A stretch of 64,000 bases of DNA, taken from Kutzneria sp. CA-103260 (lineage in GTDB: Bacteria; Actinomycetota; Actinomycetes; Mycobacteriales; Pseudonocardiaceae). This document shows positions 35,068 through 42,689 of the stretch, piece by piece; position 1 is the stretch's first letter; every line of letters begins with the position of its first letter. Made by a program: the position numbers and the translations under genes. Under the pieces are notes generated by a model, which saw only the letters and a program-made list of their open reading frames with translations, was not told the origin of the DNA and made no database searches. The stretch is taken from assembly GCF_018263855.1 (NCBI RefSeq), contig NZ_CP073318.1, positions 11,346,001 to 11,410,000 of the forward strand, in the 5' to 3' direction.

Positions 35068-35951
35068 CCGCCCCCGAGGGGACCGCGCTGCGGGCCGAGA
35101 GCCTGTCCAAGAGCTACGGGCGGACCCGGGCGCTGTGGGACTGCTCGTTCGAGCTGCCCGAGGGCCGGGTGATCGCGCTGGTCGGCCCGAACGGCGCGGG
35201 CAAGAGCACCCTGCTGTCGCTGGCGGCGGGGCTGATCAAGCCCAGCGGCGGGTCGATCAGCGTGCACGGCACGCCGGTGCGCGGCCGCATGCACCCGGAC
35301 ATGTCGTTCCTCGCCCAGAACCGGCCGCTCTACCGGGACTTCACCGTTCGGGAGATGATGCGGGCCGGGGCGGCGATGAACGAGCGGTGGTCGCAGCAGC
35401 GGGTCGACGAGGTGCTGGACGCGCTGGCCGGTGTCGACCGCGACGCCAAGGTGCGCACCCTGTCCGCCGGCGCTCGCACCCAGGTGGCCATCGCCCTGGC
35501 GCTGGGCCGGCTGCCCAAGGTGCTGCTGCTCGACGAGCCGCTGTCCGACCTCGACCCGCTGGCCCGGGACGAGACGCTGCGTATCGTCATGACCGAGGTC
35601 GCCGAGCGCGGCACCACCGTGCTCATGTCCTCGCACCTGCTCAGCGACCTCAGCGAGGTCTGCGACCACCTGCTCCTGGTCGCCGAGGGCCGGGTCCAGC
35701 TGGTCGGCGACGTCGAGGACGTGCTCGCCGACCACCGCGTTCTGATCGGTCCGCCAGCCACCGAGTCCTCGGTGCCGGGCACGGTCGTCTCCGCCTCCCG
35801 CACCGAACGCCAGGCCACCCTGCTCGTCCGCGGCGGCACCGACGTCCCCGATGGCTGGGCCGCTGAACAGCCTGACCTGGAGGCCCTGGTGATGGGCTAT
35901 CTCCGCGCTTCCCGTGAACGCCGCGTCGCTGTCGCCGGAGCTGAGCGGTGA
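35064..35951 (+). CDS. ABC transporter ATP-binding protein, second of two
   Basis: 295 residues, a paralogue of the ATPase at 32772: Walker A GPNGAGKST, LAQNRPLYRDFTV, signature LSAGARTQVAIALALGRLP (SAG in place of SGG), Walker B LLLLDEPLSDLDPLA, switch SSHLLSDLSE. ATG 35064 is coupled to the GntR stop and preceded by GGAGAAGAA. The two ATPases may form a heterodimer on the one permease. Confidence 0.9.
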   Translation: MTAPEGTALRAESLSKSYGRTRALWDCSFELPEGRVIALVGPNGAGKSTLLSLAAGLIKPSGGSISVHGTPVRGRMHPDMSFLAQNRPLYRDFTVREMMRAGAAMNERWSQQRVDEVLDALAGVDRDAKVRTLSAGARTQVAIALALGRLPKVLLLDEPLSDLDPLARDETLRIVMTEVAERGTTVLMSSHLLSDLSEVCDHLLLVAEGRVQLVGDVEDVLADHRVLIGPPATESSVPGTVVSASRTERQATLLVRGGTDVPDGWAAEQPDLEALVMGYLRASRERRVAVAGAER

Positions 35952-36409
35952 TGGCCGTCCCGACGCTCGGCGGCGTGCACCACCTGAAGTTCCCGGTCAG
36001 CGACTTGCCGGCCGCCATCGACTGGTTCGGCGCGGCGCTGCGGGCCACCCGCGTCGAGAGCCTGGATCACCACGACCTCGACGGCCGGCTGTTCGGTGTC
36101 ATCCTGTCCGTGCCCGGCCTGGACATGCCCGTCGAGCTGCGCCGCAATCCGGAGATGGCGCAGGCGATGGCCGGCTACGACCCCGTCACCTTCAGCGTGG
36201 CCGACGAGGCCGCCCTGCGGGACTGGATCGCCCACCTCGACTCCGTCGGCATTGAGCATTCCCCGCTGCTGAAGGGTTTCGCCGGCCATCTGATCACTCT
36301 GTCCACTCCGGACGGTGTGGTGATCCGCCTCTACACCGCGCTGCCCGAGGATCCCGCCACCATCGACATGAACCCCGAGCACACCGACCTCGGGACCATC
36401 GGGCACTAG
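35951..36409 (+). CDS. VOC superfamily (glyoxalase/bleomycin-resistance-like) protein
   Basis: 152 residues with the beta-alpha-beta-beta-beta pattern of VOC proteins: GGVHHLKFPVSDLPAAIDWF with a metal-type His near the start and GHLITLSTPDGVVIRLYTAL towards the end, containing a Glu-position replaced by Arg-Leu-Tyr. ATG 35951 shares a base with the stop of the ATPase (TGATG). Members either bind drugs or catalyse metal-dependent chemistry; next to an export unit drug binding is plausible. Its stop and that of the convergent IclR gene overlap within CTAG. Confidence 0.82.
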   Translation: MAVPTLGGVHHLKFPVSDLPAAIDWFGAALRATRVESLDHHDLDGRLFGVILSVPGLDMPVELRRNPEMAQAMAGYDPVTFSVADEAALRDWIAHLDSVGIEHSPLLKGFAGHLITLSTPDGVVIRLYTALPEDPATIDMNPEHTDLGTIGH

Positions 36410-37158
36410 AGGTCGAGCGCCTGGACCACGGCGCCTGGATCAGGCCCGAGGATCGAAGCCAGCCTCGGGGCCAGATCGCGGCACGCGCCCAGCAGCGGCG
36501 TAAGCACGCGGGAGAGCTCGAAACGAGACGTCGGCCCGGCGACGGTGATGGACCCGAGGACGGTCGGCTGCTCGTTTCCCGAGTACGCCAGCAGCGGCAC
36601 GGAGACACCGGAGATGCCGGGATGGTTCTCGCCGTGGGATATCTCGTGGCCGCGGTCGCGGATCGCCTGGAGCTGGTCCGGGGTGATGCCGGCGAGGTCC
36701 ATTGCCGCCAGCTCCGCCGCCGGCAGGAAGGCGAGGATGATGCGGCCGCTGGCCCCAGCGACCAGGGGCGAGCGCTCGCCGGGCACACCGGCGGGGTCGA
36801 GGGTGGGGCCGGTCGGGGCCGGGACGCCCAGCACCAGGACGCGGGCGGCGCCGGAGCGCAGGTGCAGCACGACCGCCTCGCCGGTGTTGTGGGCCAGCCG
36901 CGTGATGACCGGGTAGACGGCGCGGAGCAGGGCCGGACGCGGACCGATGAGGGTGGCCAGCGCGACCGAGCGGCTGGCCAGCCGGTAGCCGCTGCGGCCG
37001 AGGTGTTCGAGATAGCCGGCCCGTTCCAGCTCCTGGAGGATGCGGAACGCCTGGGACTCCGACAATCCGACGCGTTCGGCCACGGCCCGTAGCGGTGCCG
37101 GCTGGCGCATGCCGGCCAGCGCCTCCAGCACCTCGAGTCCCCGCAGCGCCGTGCTCAC
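36406..37158 (-). CDS. IclR family transcriptional regulator
   Basis: 250 residues from GTG 37158, the normal IclR size. The N-terminal winged helix-turn-helix reads LRGLEVLEALAGMRQPAPLR, AERVGLSESQAFRILQELER, GYLEHLGRSGYRLASR; the effector domain has SGRIILAFLPAAELAAMDLA and GISGVSVPLLAYSGNEQPTV. Starting further upstream would add residues with no homology. It is divergent, 67 bp away, from the PrpD/lyase/LeuCD operon and should regulate it in response to a carboxylic acid. Confidence 0.92.
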   Translation of the reverse strand: MSTALRGLEVLEALAGMRQPAPLRAVAERVGLSESQAFRILQELERAGYLEHLGRSGYRLASRSVALATLIGPRPALLRAVYPVITRLAHNTGEAVVLHLRSGAARVLVLGVPAPTGPTLDPAGVPGERSPLVAGASGRIILAFLPAAELAAMDLAGITPDQLQAIRDRGHEISHGENHPGISGVSVPLLAYSGNEQPTVLGSITVAGPTSRFELSRVLTPLLGACRDLAPRLASILGPDPGAVVQALDL

Positions 37159-37167
37159 CCGGCCATG

Positions 37168-37184
37168 CTTGCAGATCGTGCAAG
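37168..37184. promoter_or_regulatory. Palindromic operator candidate for the IclR regulator
   Basis: CTTGCAGATCGTGCAAG is a perfect six-base inverted repeat with a five-base centre, in the 67-bp space between the IclR start (37158) and the first enzyme gene (37226). Confidence 0.6.
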
Positions 37185-37225
37185 TTAGCTGGTGACGGCG
37201 ACCGCCGGTGCGGGCCAATGGGGCC

Positions 37226-38641
37226 ATGACCGCAGCGTCCAAACCCGATGGCGTCACCGGGCGTCTCGTGACCTGGATCCACGAGCTCGCCTGGGACGAC
37301 GTGCCCGACAAAGTCCGCGTCCGCGCGGCGCACCTGTTGCTCGACGGTCTCGGCTGCGCGCTGGTGGGAGCCCAGCTGCCGTGGTCGAGAGTGGCCACCG
37401 ACGCAGTGTTCGGCGTTGAAGGCGCCGGCGACGCCGTGGTGATCGGCACCGGCCGGACCACCACCCCCGCCGGCGCGGCGCTGCTGAACAGCGCCTACAT
37501 CCAGGGCTTCGAGCTGGACGATTTCCACCCGCTGGCGCCGTTGCACAGTGCGTCGCTGCTGCTGCCCTCGCTGCTGTCGACCGCCAGCAGCCTGGGACAC
37601 GAGGTGAGCGGCCGCGACCTGATGCTTGCCGCGATCGTCGGGTTCGAGGTGGGCCCACGGGTCGGCTACTCGATCGGTGGCACCAGGATGCTCTCCCGTG
37701 GCTGGCACTCCGGGCCGGTCTTCGGCACCGCCGCGGCCGCTGCGGCGTGCGCGAAGCTGCGTGGCCTCGACCCCGCCATGACCGAGGACGCCCTCGGCTT
37801 CGCCGCGACCCAGTCGGCTGGGCTGATGTCCGCGCAGTACGAGGCGATGGGCAAGCGGATGCAGCACGGATTCGCGGCCCGCAACGGCTTCTACTCGGCG
37901 GCCCTCGCGGCGGCCGGCTACACCGGGATCGACCAGGTCTTCGAGCGTGAGTACGGCGGCTACGTCGCCGTGTACGGGGAAGGTCACCCGACCGATCTCG
38001 ACGCCATTGCCCGCGGCCTGGGCGAGAACTGGGAGACGACCACGGTGATGGTGAAGTCCTGGGCCGTCATGGGCGGGCTGCACGGCGCGGTCCAGGCGGC
38101 GCAGGCGTTGCGCGGCCGGCTGGCCGGGCGCACCGTCGAGCGGATCGACATCCGCGTCGGCGACGTCGTCTACCACCACGGCTGGTGGCCGCCGGAGCGG
38201 CCGCTGGAGGCGATCGGCGGCCAGATGAACATCGGCTACGCCACCGCCGTCACGCTCCTGGACGGCACCGCGCTGCCCGAGCAGTTCACCGCCGCCCGGC
38301 TCGACTCCGACGACGTCTGGCGGCTGCTCGACCGGACCCACGTTGAGCTCGACCGCGGCATCGACGAACTGCCGCCGACCGAGCGGTTCCAGACCCATGT
38401 CACGCTGACGTTCGCCGACGGGTCGACCGACACCGAGTCGGTTATGGCACCGCACGGCAACCCACTCGACCCCGTCACCAACGACGAGGTCGTCGCCAAG
38501 TTTCATGCCCTCGCCGACCGGGTGATGTCTCCCGACCGGGCCACCGCGATCGTCGATGCCGTCCTCGGCCTTGCGGACGCGGACTCCCTCGCGCCGCTGG
38601 TCGCGCTGCTCGCCGACCCGGTCGGAAGGGCGATCGACTGA
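37226..38641 (+). CDS. MmgE/PrpD family dehydratase
   Basis: 471 residues, the usual size of 2-methylcitrate dehydratase-like proteins. Family blocks include LLLDGLGCALVGAQL, QGFELDDFHPLAPLHSASLL, GHEVSGRDLMLAAIVGFEVG, GWHSGPVFGTAAAAAACAKL and KSWAVMGGLHGAVQAAQALR. Such enzymes remove water from hydroxy-di- or tricarboxylates. ATG 37226 is preferred to GTG 37208. It opens an operon with a C-C lyase and an aconitase-type pair, so it probably makes an unsaturated acid that LeuC/LeuD rehydrate. Confidence 0.88.
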   Translation: MTAASKPDGVTGRLVTWIHELAWDDVPDKVRVRAAHLLLDGLGCALVGAQLPWSRVATDAVFGVEGAGDAVVIGTGRTTTPAGAALLNSAYIQGFELDDFHPLAPLHSASLLLPSLLSTASSLGHEVSGRDLMLAAIVGFEVGPRVGYSIGGTRMLSRGWHSGPVFGTAAAAAACAKLRGLDPAMTEDALGFAATQSAGLMSAQYEAMGKRMQHGFAARNGFYSAALAAAGYTGIDQVFEREYGGYVAVYGEGHPTDLDAIARGLGENWETTTVMVKSWAVMGGLHGAVQAAQALRGRLAGRTVERIDIRVGDVVYHHGWWPPERPLEAIGGQMNIGYATAVTLLDGTALPEQFTAARLDSDDVWRLLDRTHVELDRGIDELPPTERFQTHVTLTFADGSTDTESVMAPHGNPLDPVTNDEVVAKFHALADRVMSPDRATAIVDAVLGLADADSLAPLVALLADPVGRAID

Positions 38642-38670
38642 TGAGCGAGCCAACCCTGGAGCAGTCATGA
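38641..38670 (+). CDS. Nine-codon linker ORF coupling two enzyme genes
   Basis: ATG 38641 overlaps the PrpD stop (TGATG) and the frame MSEPTLEQS ends in a TGA that overlaps the next gene's ATG at 38667 (ATGA). A ribosome site GGAAGGG precedes it. The tiny frame could pass ribosomes from one enzyme gene to the next. The peptide itself is probably irrelevant. Confidence 0.4.
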   Translation: MSEPTLEQS

Positions 38671-39539
38671 CCACCGCCGCTCGCGCTCGACTGCGCGAAC
38701 TCCTTGACAGCAAACAACTCGTCGTCGCGCCCGGTGTCTTCGACGGCCTGAGCGCGCAACTGGCCAAGCGAACCGGCCAGACCGCCGCCTACCTGACCGG
38801 AGCCGGCGTCGCCGCCGCCGGATTCGGCCTGCCCGACATCGGCCTGGTCACTCAGACCGAGATGGTGGAGCGGGCCCGGGTGGTGGTTCGAGCGCTGGGC
38901 GACGTGCCGCTGCTCGCCGACGCCGACACCGGATACGGCGCGCCGATCAACGTGATCCGCACCGTGCGCGAGTACGAGGACGCCGGTGTCGCGGCGATTC
39001 AGTTGGAGGACCAGGCTTTCCCGAAGCGCTGCGGCCACCTGCCGGACAAGGAGCTGGTCAGTGCCGACGACTTCGCTCGCACGCTCGGCGCGGCCCTGGA
39101 AGCACGCACGGACGACGGCATGGTGGTGATCGCCCGGACCGACGCCCGCGGTCCGCTGGGCATCGACGAGGCGATCGACCGCGCCAACCGGTATGCCGCC
39201 GAAGGGGCCGACATCCTGTTCGTGGAGGCGCCGCAGAGCGAAGCCGAGATCGAGCGGATCGCCCAGGAGGTCAAGGCGCCGCTGCTGCTCAACCTGGTGA
39301 TCGGCGGGCTCACCCCGGAGCAGTCCGGGGAACGCTTGCGGGAACTGGGTTTCGCGGTCGCCATCCATCCCTCGGCGGTGCTCGGGCCGGTCGCTTTCGC
39401 GGCGTTGACCGCGCTGTGCCAGCTGCGGGGCATCGGGGCCGAGGAGTTCCTGCCGACCAAGCCGGCGGAGTTCTTCAACCTCGTCGGCATGAGCGAGTGG
39501 TTCGAGCTCGGCCAGACGTACCAACGGAAAGGGGCCTGA
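38667..39539 (+). CDS. Isocitrate lyase/PEP mutase family lyase (methylisocitrate or dimethylmalate lyase-like)
   Basis: 290 residues. The catalytic loop KRCGH (residues 120-124, Cys122), the substrate/metal segments APGVFDGLSAQL, DADTGYGAPINVIRTV, QLEDQ and VIARTDARGPLGIDEAIDR identify the small lyase branch (methylisocitrate lyase, dimethylmalate lyase, oxaloacetate hydrolases), not PEP mutase proper. It should cleave a substituted malate to pyruvate (or a keto acid) and a carboxylate. ATG 38667 has CTGGAG upstream. The LeuC gene starts two bases after its stop. Confidence 0.88.
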   Translation: MTTAARARLRELLDSKQLVVAPGVFDGLSAQLAKRTGQTAAYLTGAGVAAAGFGLPDIGLVTQTEMVERARVVVRALGDVPLLADADTGYGAPINVIRTVREYEDAGVAAIQLEDQAFPKRCGHLPDKELVSADDFARTLGAALEARTDDGMVVIARTDARGPLGIDEAIDRANRYAAEGADILFVEAPQSEAEIERIAQEVKAPLLLNLVIGGLTPEQSGERLRELGFAVAIHPSAVLGPVAFAALTALCQLRGIGAEEFLPTKPAEFFNLVGMSEWFELGQTYQRKGA

Positions 39540-39540
39540 G

Positions 39541-40779
39541 ATGGGCATGACGATGATCGAGCGGATCCTGGCCCGCCGGGCCGGGGTCGCCCAGGTGCGG
39601 GCCGGCGACACTGTCACCGTCGATGTGGACATGACCGTGCTGATCGACCTCCAGTTCGCCACCACGTGGCTCCAACCGCTCAAGATCGCCGACCCCGATC
39701 GGGTCGCCATCGTGATGGACCACGCTGTGCCCGCGCCGACGGTCAAGGACGCCGCCGGCGGGCCGCACGCGCGGAAGTTCGCCGCGCGGTTCGGGATCGA
39801 GCGGTTCTACGACGTCGGCCGGCACGGCATCTGCCACCAGGTGATCGCCGAGAACGGCCTGGCCCGGCCGGGCGAGATCCTGGCCTGCACCGACAGCCAC
39901 ACCTGCGCCGGCGGCGCGTACAACACCGCCGCCCGCGGCCTCGGCCCGGCCGAGGTCTACTCCATCCTGTGCACCGGGCGGACCTGGTTCCAGGCCTCGC
40001 CGACGATCCGCTACGAACTGGTCGGAGCCCTGCCTGTCGCGGTCAGCGGCAAGGACGTCTTCCTGCACATAGCCAATGAGTACGGCGACGCCACCAACAT
40101 GAACCTGGAGTACGGGGGACCCGGGCTGGCCTCGATCCCGCTGCACGACCGGCGCACCATCGCCACCCAGGGAGCGGAGATCTCCGCCGACTTCTCCACC
40201 TTCGCCCACGACGACGTGCTGGCCGAGCACTTCGAGGCCCTGGGGGTGACCGGCTTCGAGCCGACGCACGCCGACCCGGACGCGTCGTACGCCGAGGTCC
40301 GCGAGATCGACCTGGCCACCCTGGTGCCCTACGTCGCGCGCCCCGGCACCGTCTCCCGTAACGGTCTCCCCGTTACCGAGGTCGAGCCCCGCAAGATCGA
40401 CCAGGCGTTCATCGGCTCCTGCGCCAACGGCCAGCTCGACGACCTCCGGATCGCCGCCGATGTGTTGCGCGGCAAGCAGATCGCGCCCGGCGTGCGCCTG
40501 ATCGTGACACCGGCCAGCCAGCGGGTGTACCGCGACGCCATGCGGCTGGGCTACCTCCAGGACATCGCCGACGCCGGCGGCGTGGTCACCAACGCCACCT
40601 GCGGCGCCTGCTTCGGCTACCACATGGGCGTGGTCGGGCCGGGCGAGGTGTGCCTGACCTCCAGCACCCGCAACTTCACCGGCCGGATGGGCTCCCCGGA
40701 GGCCGAGATCTACATGGCCTCGCCGGCCACCGTCGCCGCCTCGGCCGTCGCCGGGCACATCGTGGAGGCTGTCCTGTGA
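39541..40779 (+). CDS. Aconitase/isopropylmalate-dehydratase family large subunit (LeuC-like)
   Basis: 412 residues, the short LeuC type. The iron-sulfur cluster cysteines are in IGSCANG and NATCGACFGYH, plus the CTDSHTCAGGAYNTAARGLG segment with its own Cys; MDHAVPAPTVKDAAG and STRNFTGRMG are further family marks. With the small subunit at 40776 it forms a [4Fe-4S] hydro-lyase. In this operon it probably hydrates the product of the PrpD dehydratase rather than serving leucine synthesis, since no leuA/leuB are present. Confidence 0.9.
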   Translation: MGMTMIERILARRAGVAQVRAGDTVTVDVDMTVLIDLQFATTWLQPLKIADPDRVAIVMDHAVPAPTVKDAAGGPHARKFAARFGIERFYDVGRHGICHQVIAENGLARPGEILACTDSHTCAGGAYNTAARGLGPAEVYSILCTGRTWFQASPTIRYELVGALPVAVSGKDVFLHIANEYGDATNMNLEYGGPGLASIPLHDRRTIATQGAEISADFSTFAHDDVLAEHFEALGVTGFEPTHADPDASYAEVREIDLATLVPYVARPGTVSRNGLPVTEVEPRKIDQAFIGSCANGQLDDLRIAADVLRGKQIAPGVRLIVTPASQRVYRDAMRLGYLQDIADAGGVVTNATCGACFGYHMGVVGPGEVCLTSSTRNFTGRMGSPEAEIYMASPATVAASAVAGHIVEAVL

Positions 40780-41342
40780 ACGCCAAACTGCGGGTCACCG
40801 GCCGGGTGTGGGTCTTCGGCGACGGCCTGACCACCGACGACATGTATCCGCCCGACGCCATGAAACTCGACCTCCCCGAGGCCGCCAAGCACGTCTTCCA
40901 CCACGTGCGGCCCGGCTGGACCGACCTCGTGCGGCCCGGCGACATCGTCGTCGCCGGCCGCAACTTCGGGCTCGGCTCCTCCCGCCCCGTGGCCGCTCTG
41001 TTCACCCAACTCGGCGTGGCCGCGCTGATCGCCGAGGAGTTCAACTCCCTGTTCTTCCGCAACGCCGTCAACGCCGGTCTGCCGGCCATGACCGTGCCCG
41101 ATGCGACCTCCGCCTTCCACGAGGGCGACACCGCCGCCATCGACCTGTCCACCGGGCTGTGGCGCAACGAAACCACCGGCGTCGGCGGCTCGGTCCCCGT
41201 CCTGCCCGGACTGGTGCTGGAGATCGTCGCCAGCGGGGGAGTGCTGCCACGGCTGGCCGAGCAGGGCTACCTCCCCGCCGAGCTGGCCACCGTCCTGCGC
41301 TCGCCGACCGTCGCCGCGGCCGGCCAGGGCAGCGGCGCCTGA
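40776..41342 (+). CDS. Aconitase/isopropylmalate-dehydratase family small subunit (LeuD-like)
   Basis: 188 residues from GTG 40776, overlapping the LeuC stop by four bases. The swivel-domain motifs GDGLTTDDMYPPDAMKLD, VVAGRNFGLGSSRPVAALF and ALIAEEFNSLFFRNAVNAGL are intact. It closes the active site of the large subunit. Last gene of the operon. Confidence 0.9.
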   Translation: MNAKLRVTGRVWVFGDGLTTDDMYPPDAMKLDLPEAAKHVFHHVRPGWTDLVRPGDIVVAGRNFGLGSSRPVAALFTQLGVAALIAEEFNSLFFRNAVNAGLPAMTVPDATSAFHEGDTAAIDLSTGLWRNETTGVGGSVPVLPGLVLEIVASGGVLPRLAEQGYLPAELATVLRSPTVAAAGQGSGA

Positions 41343-41368
41343 CCAGCGGGTGTGCCACACTCTGCCGC

Positions 41369-41941
41369 GTGACCCGTAAGCTCTGCCTCGCCCAGGAACC
41401 CGCCGCCGACGCGCTGCTGGCCAGCGACTACCTGGCCCTCCTCTTCGGCATGCTTCTTGATCAACAAATAAATATGGAGAAGGCGTTCAAGGGTCCGAAG
41501 GTCATTCTCGACCGGATGGGTGTGTTCGACGTCCATCGCGTCGCCGAGGCCGATCCGGAGGAGTTCGCCGCTCTGGTCTCCACCCCGCCGGCCATCCACC
41601 GCTTCCCCGGCTCGATGGCCAAGCGCCTGCAGACCCTGGCCCAGTTCCTCGTCGAGCACTACGACGGCAAGGTCGAGTCGCTCTGGAAGCAGGGCAAGCC
41701 CGACGGCCCTGAGGTCCTCAAGCGCCTCACCGCCCTGCCTGGCTTCGGTGACCAGAAGGCGCGCATCTTCTTGGCCTTGCTGGGCAAGCAGTTGGGGGTC
41801 AAGCCCACCGGCTGGCGCGAGGCCGCAGGTGCCTACGGCGAGGAGGGCTCCCGCCGCAGTGTTGCCGACGTGGTGGACGCGAAGTCGTTGGGTGAGGTTC
41901 GGGCGTTCAAGAAGGCCGCGAAAGCAGCAGCCAAGGGCTGA
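41369..41941 (+). CDS. HhH-GPD family base-excision-type protein
   Basis: 190 residues from GTG 41369. The helix-hairpin-helix TALPGFGDQKARIFLALLGK and the N-terminal YLALLFGMLLDQQINMEKAF match the endonuclease III/AlkA-like HhH-GPD fold in the short actinobacterial version annotated as base excision DNA repair protein. The tail is Ala/Lys-rich (FKKAAKAAAKG). The catalytic Asp of true glycosylases is not obvious. It lies 26 bp after the LeuD gene and may share its transcript without sharing its function. Confidence 0.75.
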   Translation: MTRKLCLAQEPAADALLASDYLALLFGMLLDQQINMEKAFKGPKVILDRMGVFDVHRVAEADPEEFAALVSTPPAIHRFPGSMAKRLQTLAQFLVEHYDGKVESLWKQGKPDGPEVLKRLTALPGFGDQKARIFLALLGKQLGVKPTGWREAAGAYGEEGSRRSVADVVDAKSLGEVRAFKKAAKAAAKG

Positions 41942-42689
41942 CGAGCCGCGGGGTCGATAGCCGGATCGACGTAGCAATCGGCGGGTACGTGGCGCGACCG
42001 GAACGAATGTGGCCGCACGATTCGTCTTATGCAGATGTGCGTTCGATTCCCGGGGGAGAAGCGAACCTGTGATGTCAATCTTCTTGTATTGCCTCTGACC
42101 TGGCGTTTCTCGGAGCGAGGGGGTTCACCTGGAACTTCCTCTGGAGTCACCAACCCGTGCTGAACTCACGGTCGGCGTCGTCCTCTCATAGCCGCCGAGC
42201 GGGTGCGAGCGATGGCGACCGACGTCCCGGTGGACCCGTCGCGTCCTTCGGCGCGGAATACGGCCAGCGGATCTCGGTTCGGCAGGTCCCCCGAATCCGG
42301 TGCTTCGTGTGGTCCGACGAGGCAGAGCTCGTGGTCGAGACCGTCCACGGCGAGGACGTGTGCGGTAACCCAGGAGCCGAGCGGCTGTATGTAACGTCGA
42401 TGTCGTCGTCGGGTCCGAAATGGACAGTGACGGCAAGTTCGGTCGACGGCAGGTCGACGGGCGCACCCGGCCTCGGGCCGGTGGGGCGGCGACCGCACGG
42501 TAGACGAGCACCGATCCTCGACCTCCAGCGAACAGCTCGTTGGCGCACCGCCGACCGGGCGGCCCGAACGGCTGCAGGCCAGCGACCGAGGCGTCAAGTT
42601 CGGCCATGGCCTCCGCGTACCAGGGCTGTCGTCTTCTGTCCCAGAGCCATGCTCGTGGCAGAAACGGGACTCAGCTGGTCCCATGAACG
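41942..42689. other. 748-bp region with a possible unrecognised broken gene
   Basis: On the minus strand, MAELDASVAGLQPFGPPG and CANELFAGGRGSVLVYRAVA (about 42607-42490), then VDLPSTELAVTVHFGPDDDI in a second frame and VTAHVLAVDGLDHELCLVG in a third read like pieces of one protein of unknown family, running towards 42200. If so it is a double-frameshifted gene cut by the insertion sequence at 42690. The rest shows nothing. Confidence 0.3.
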
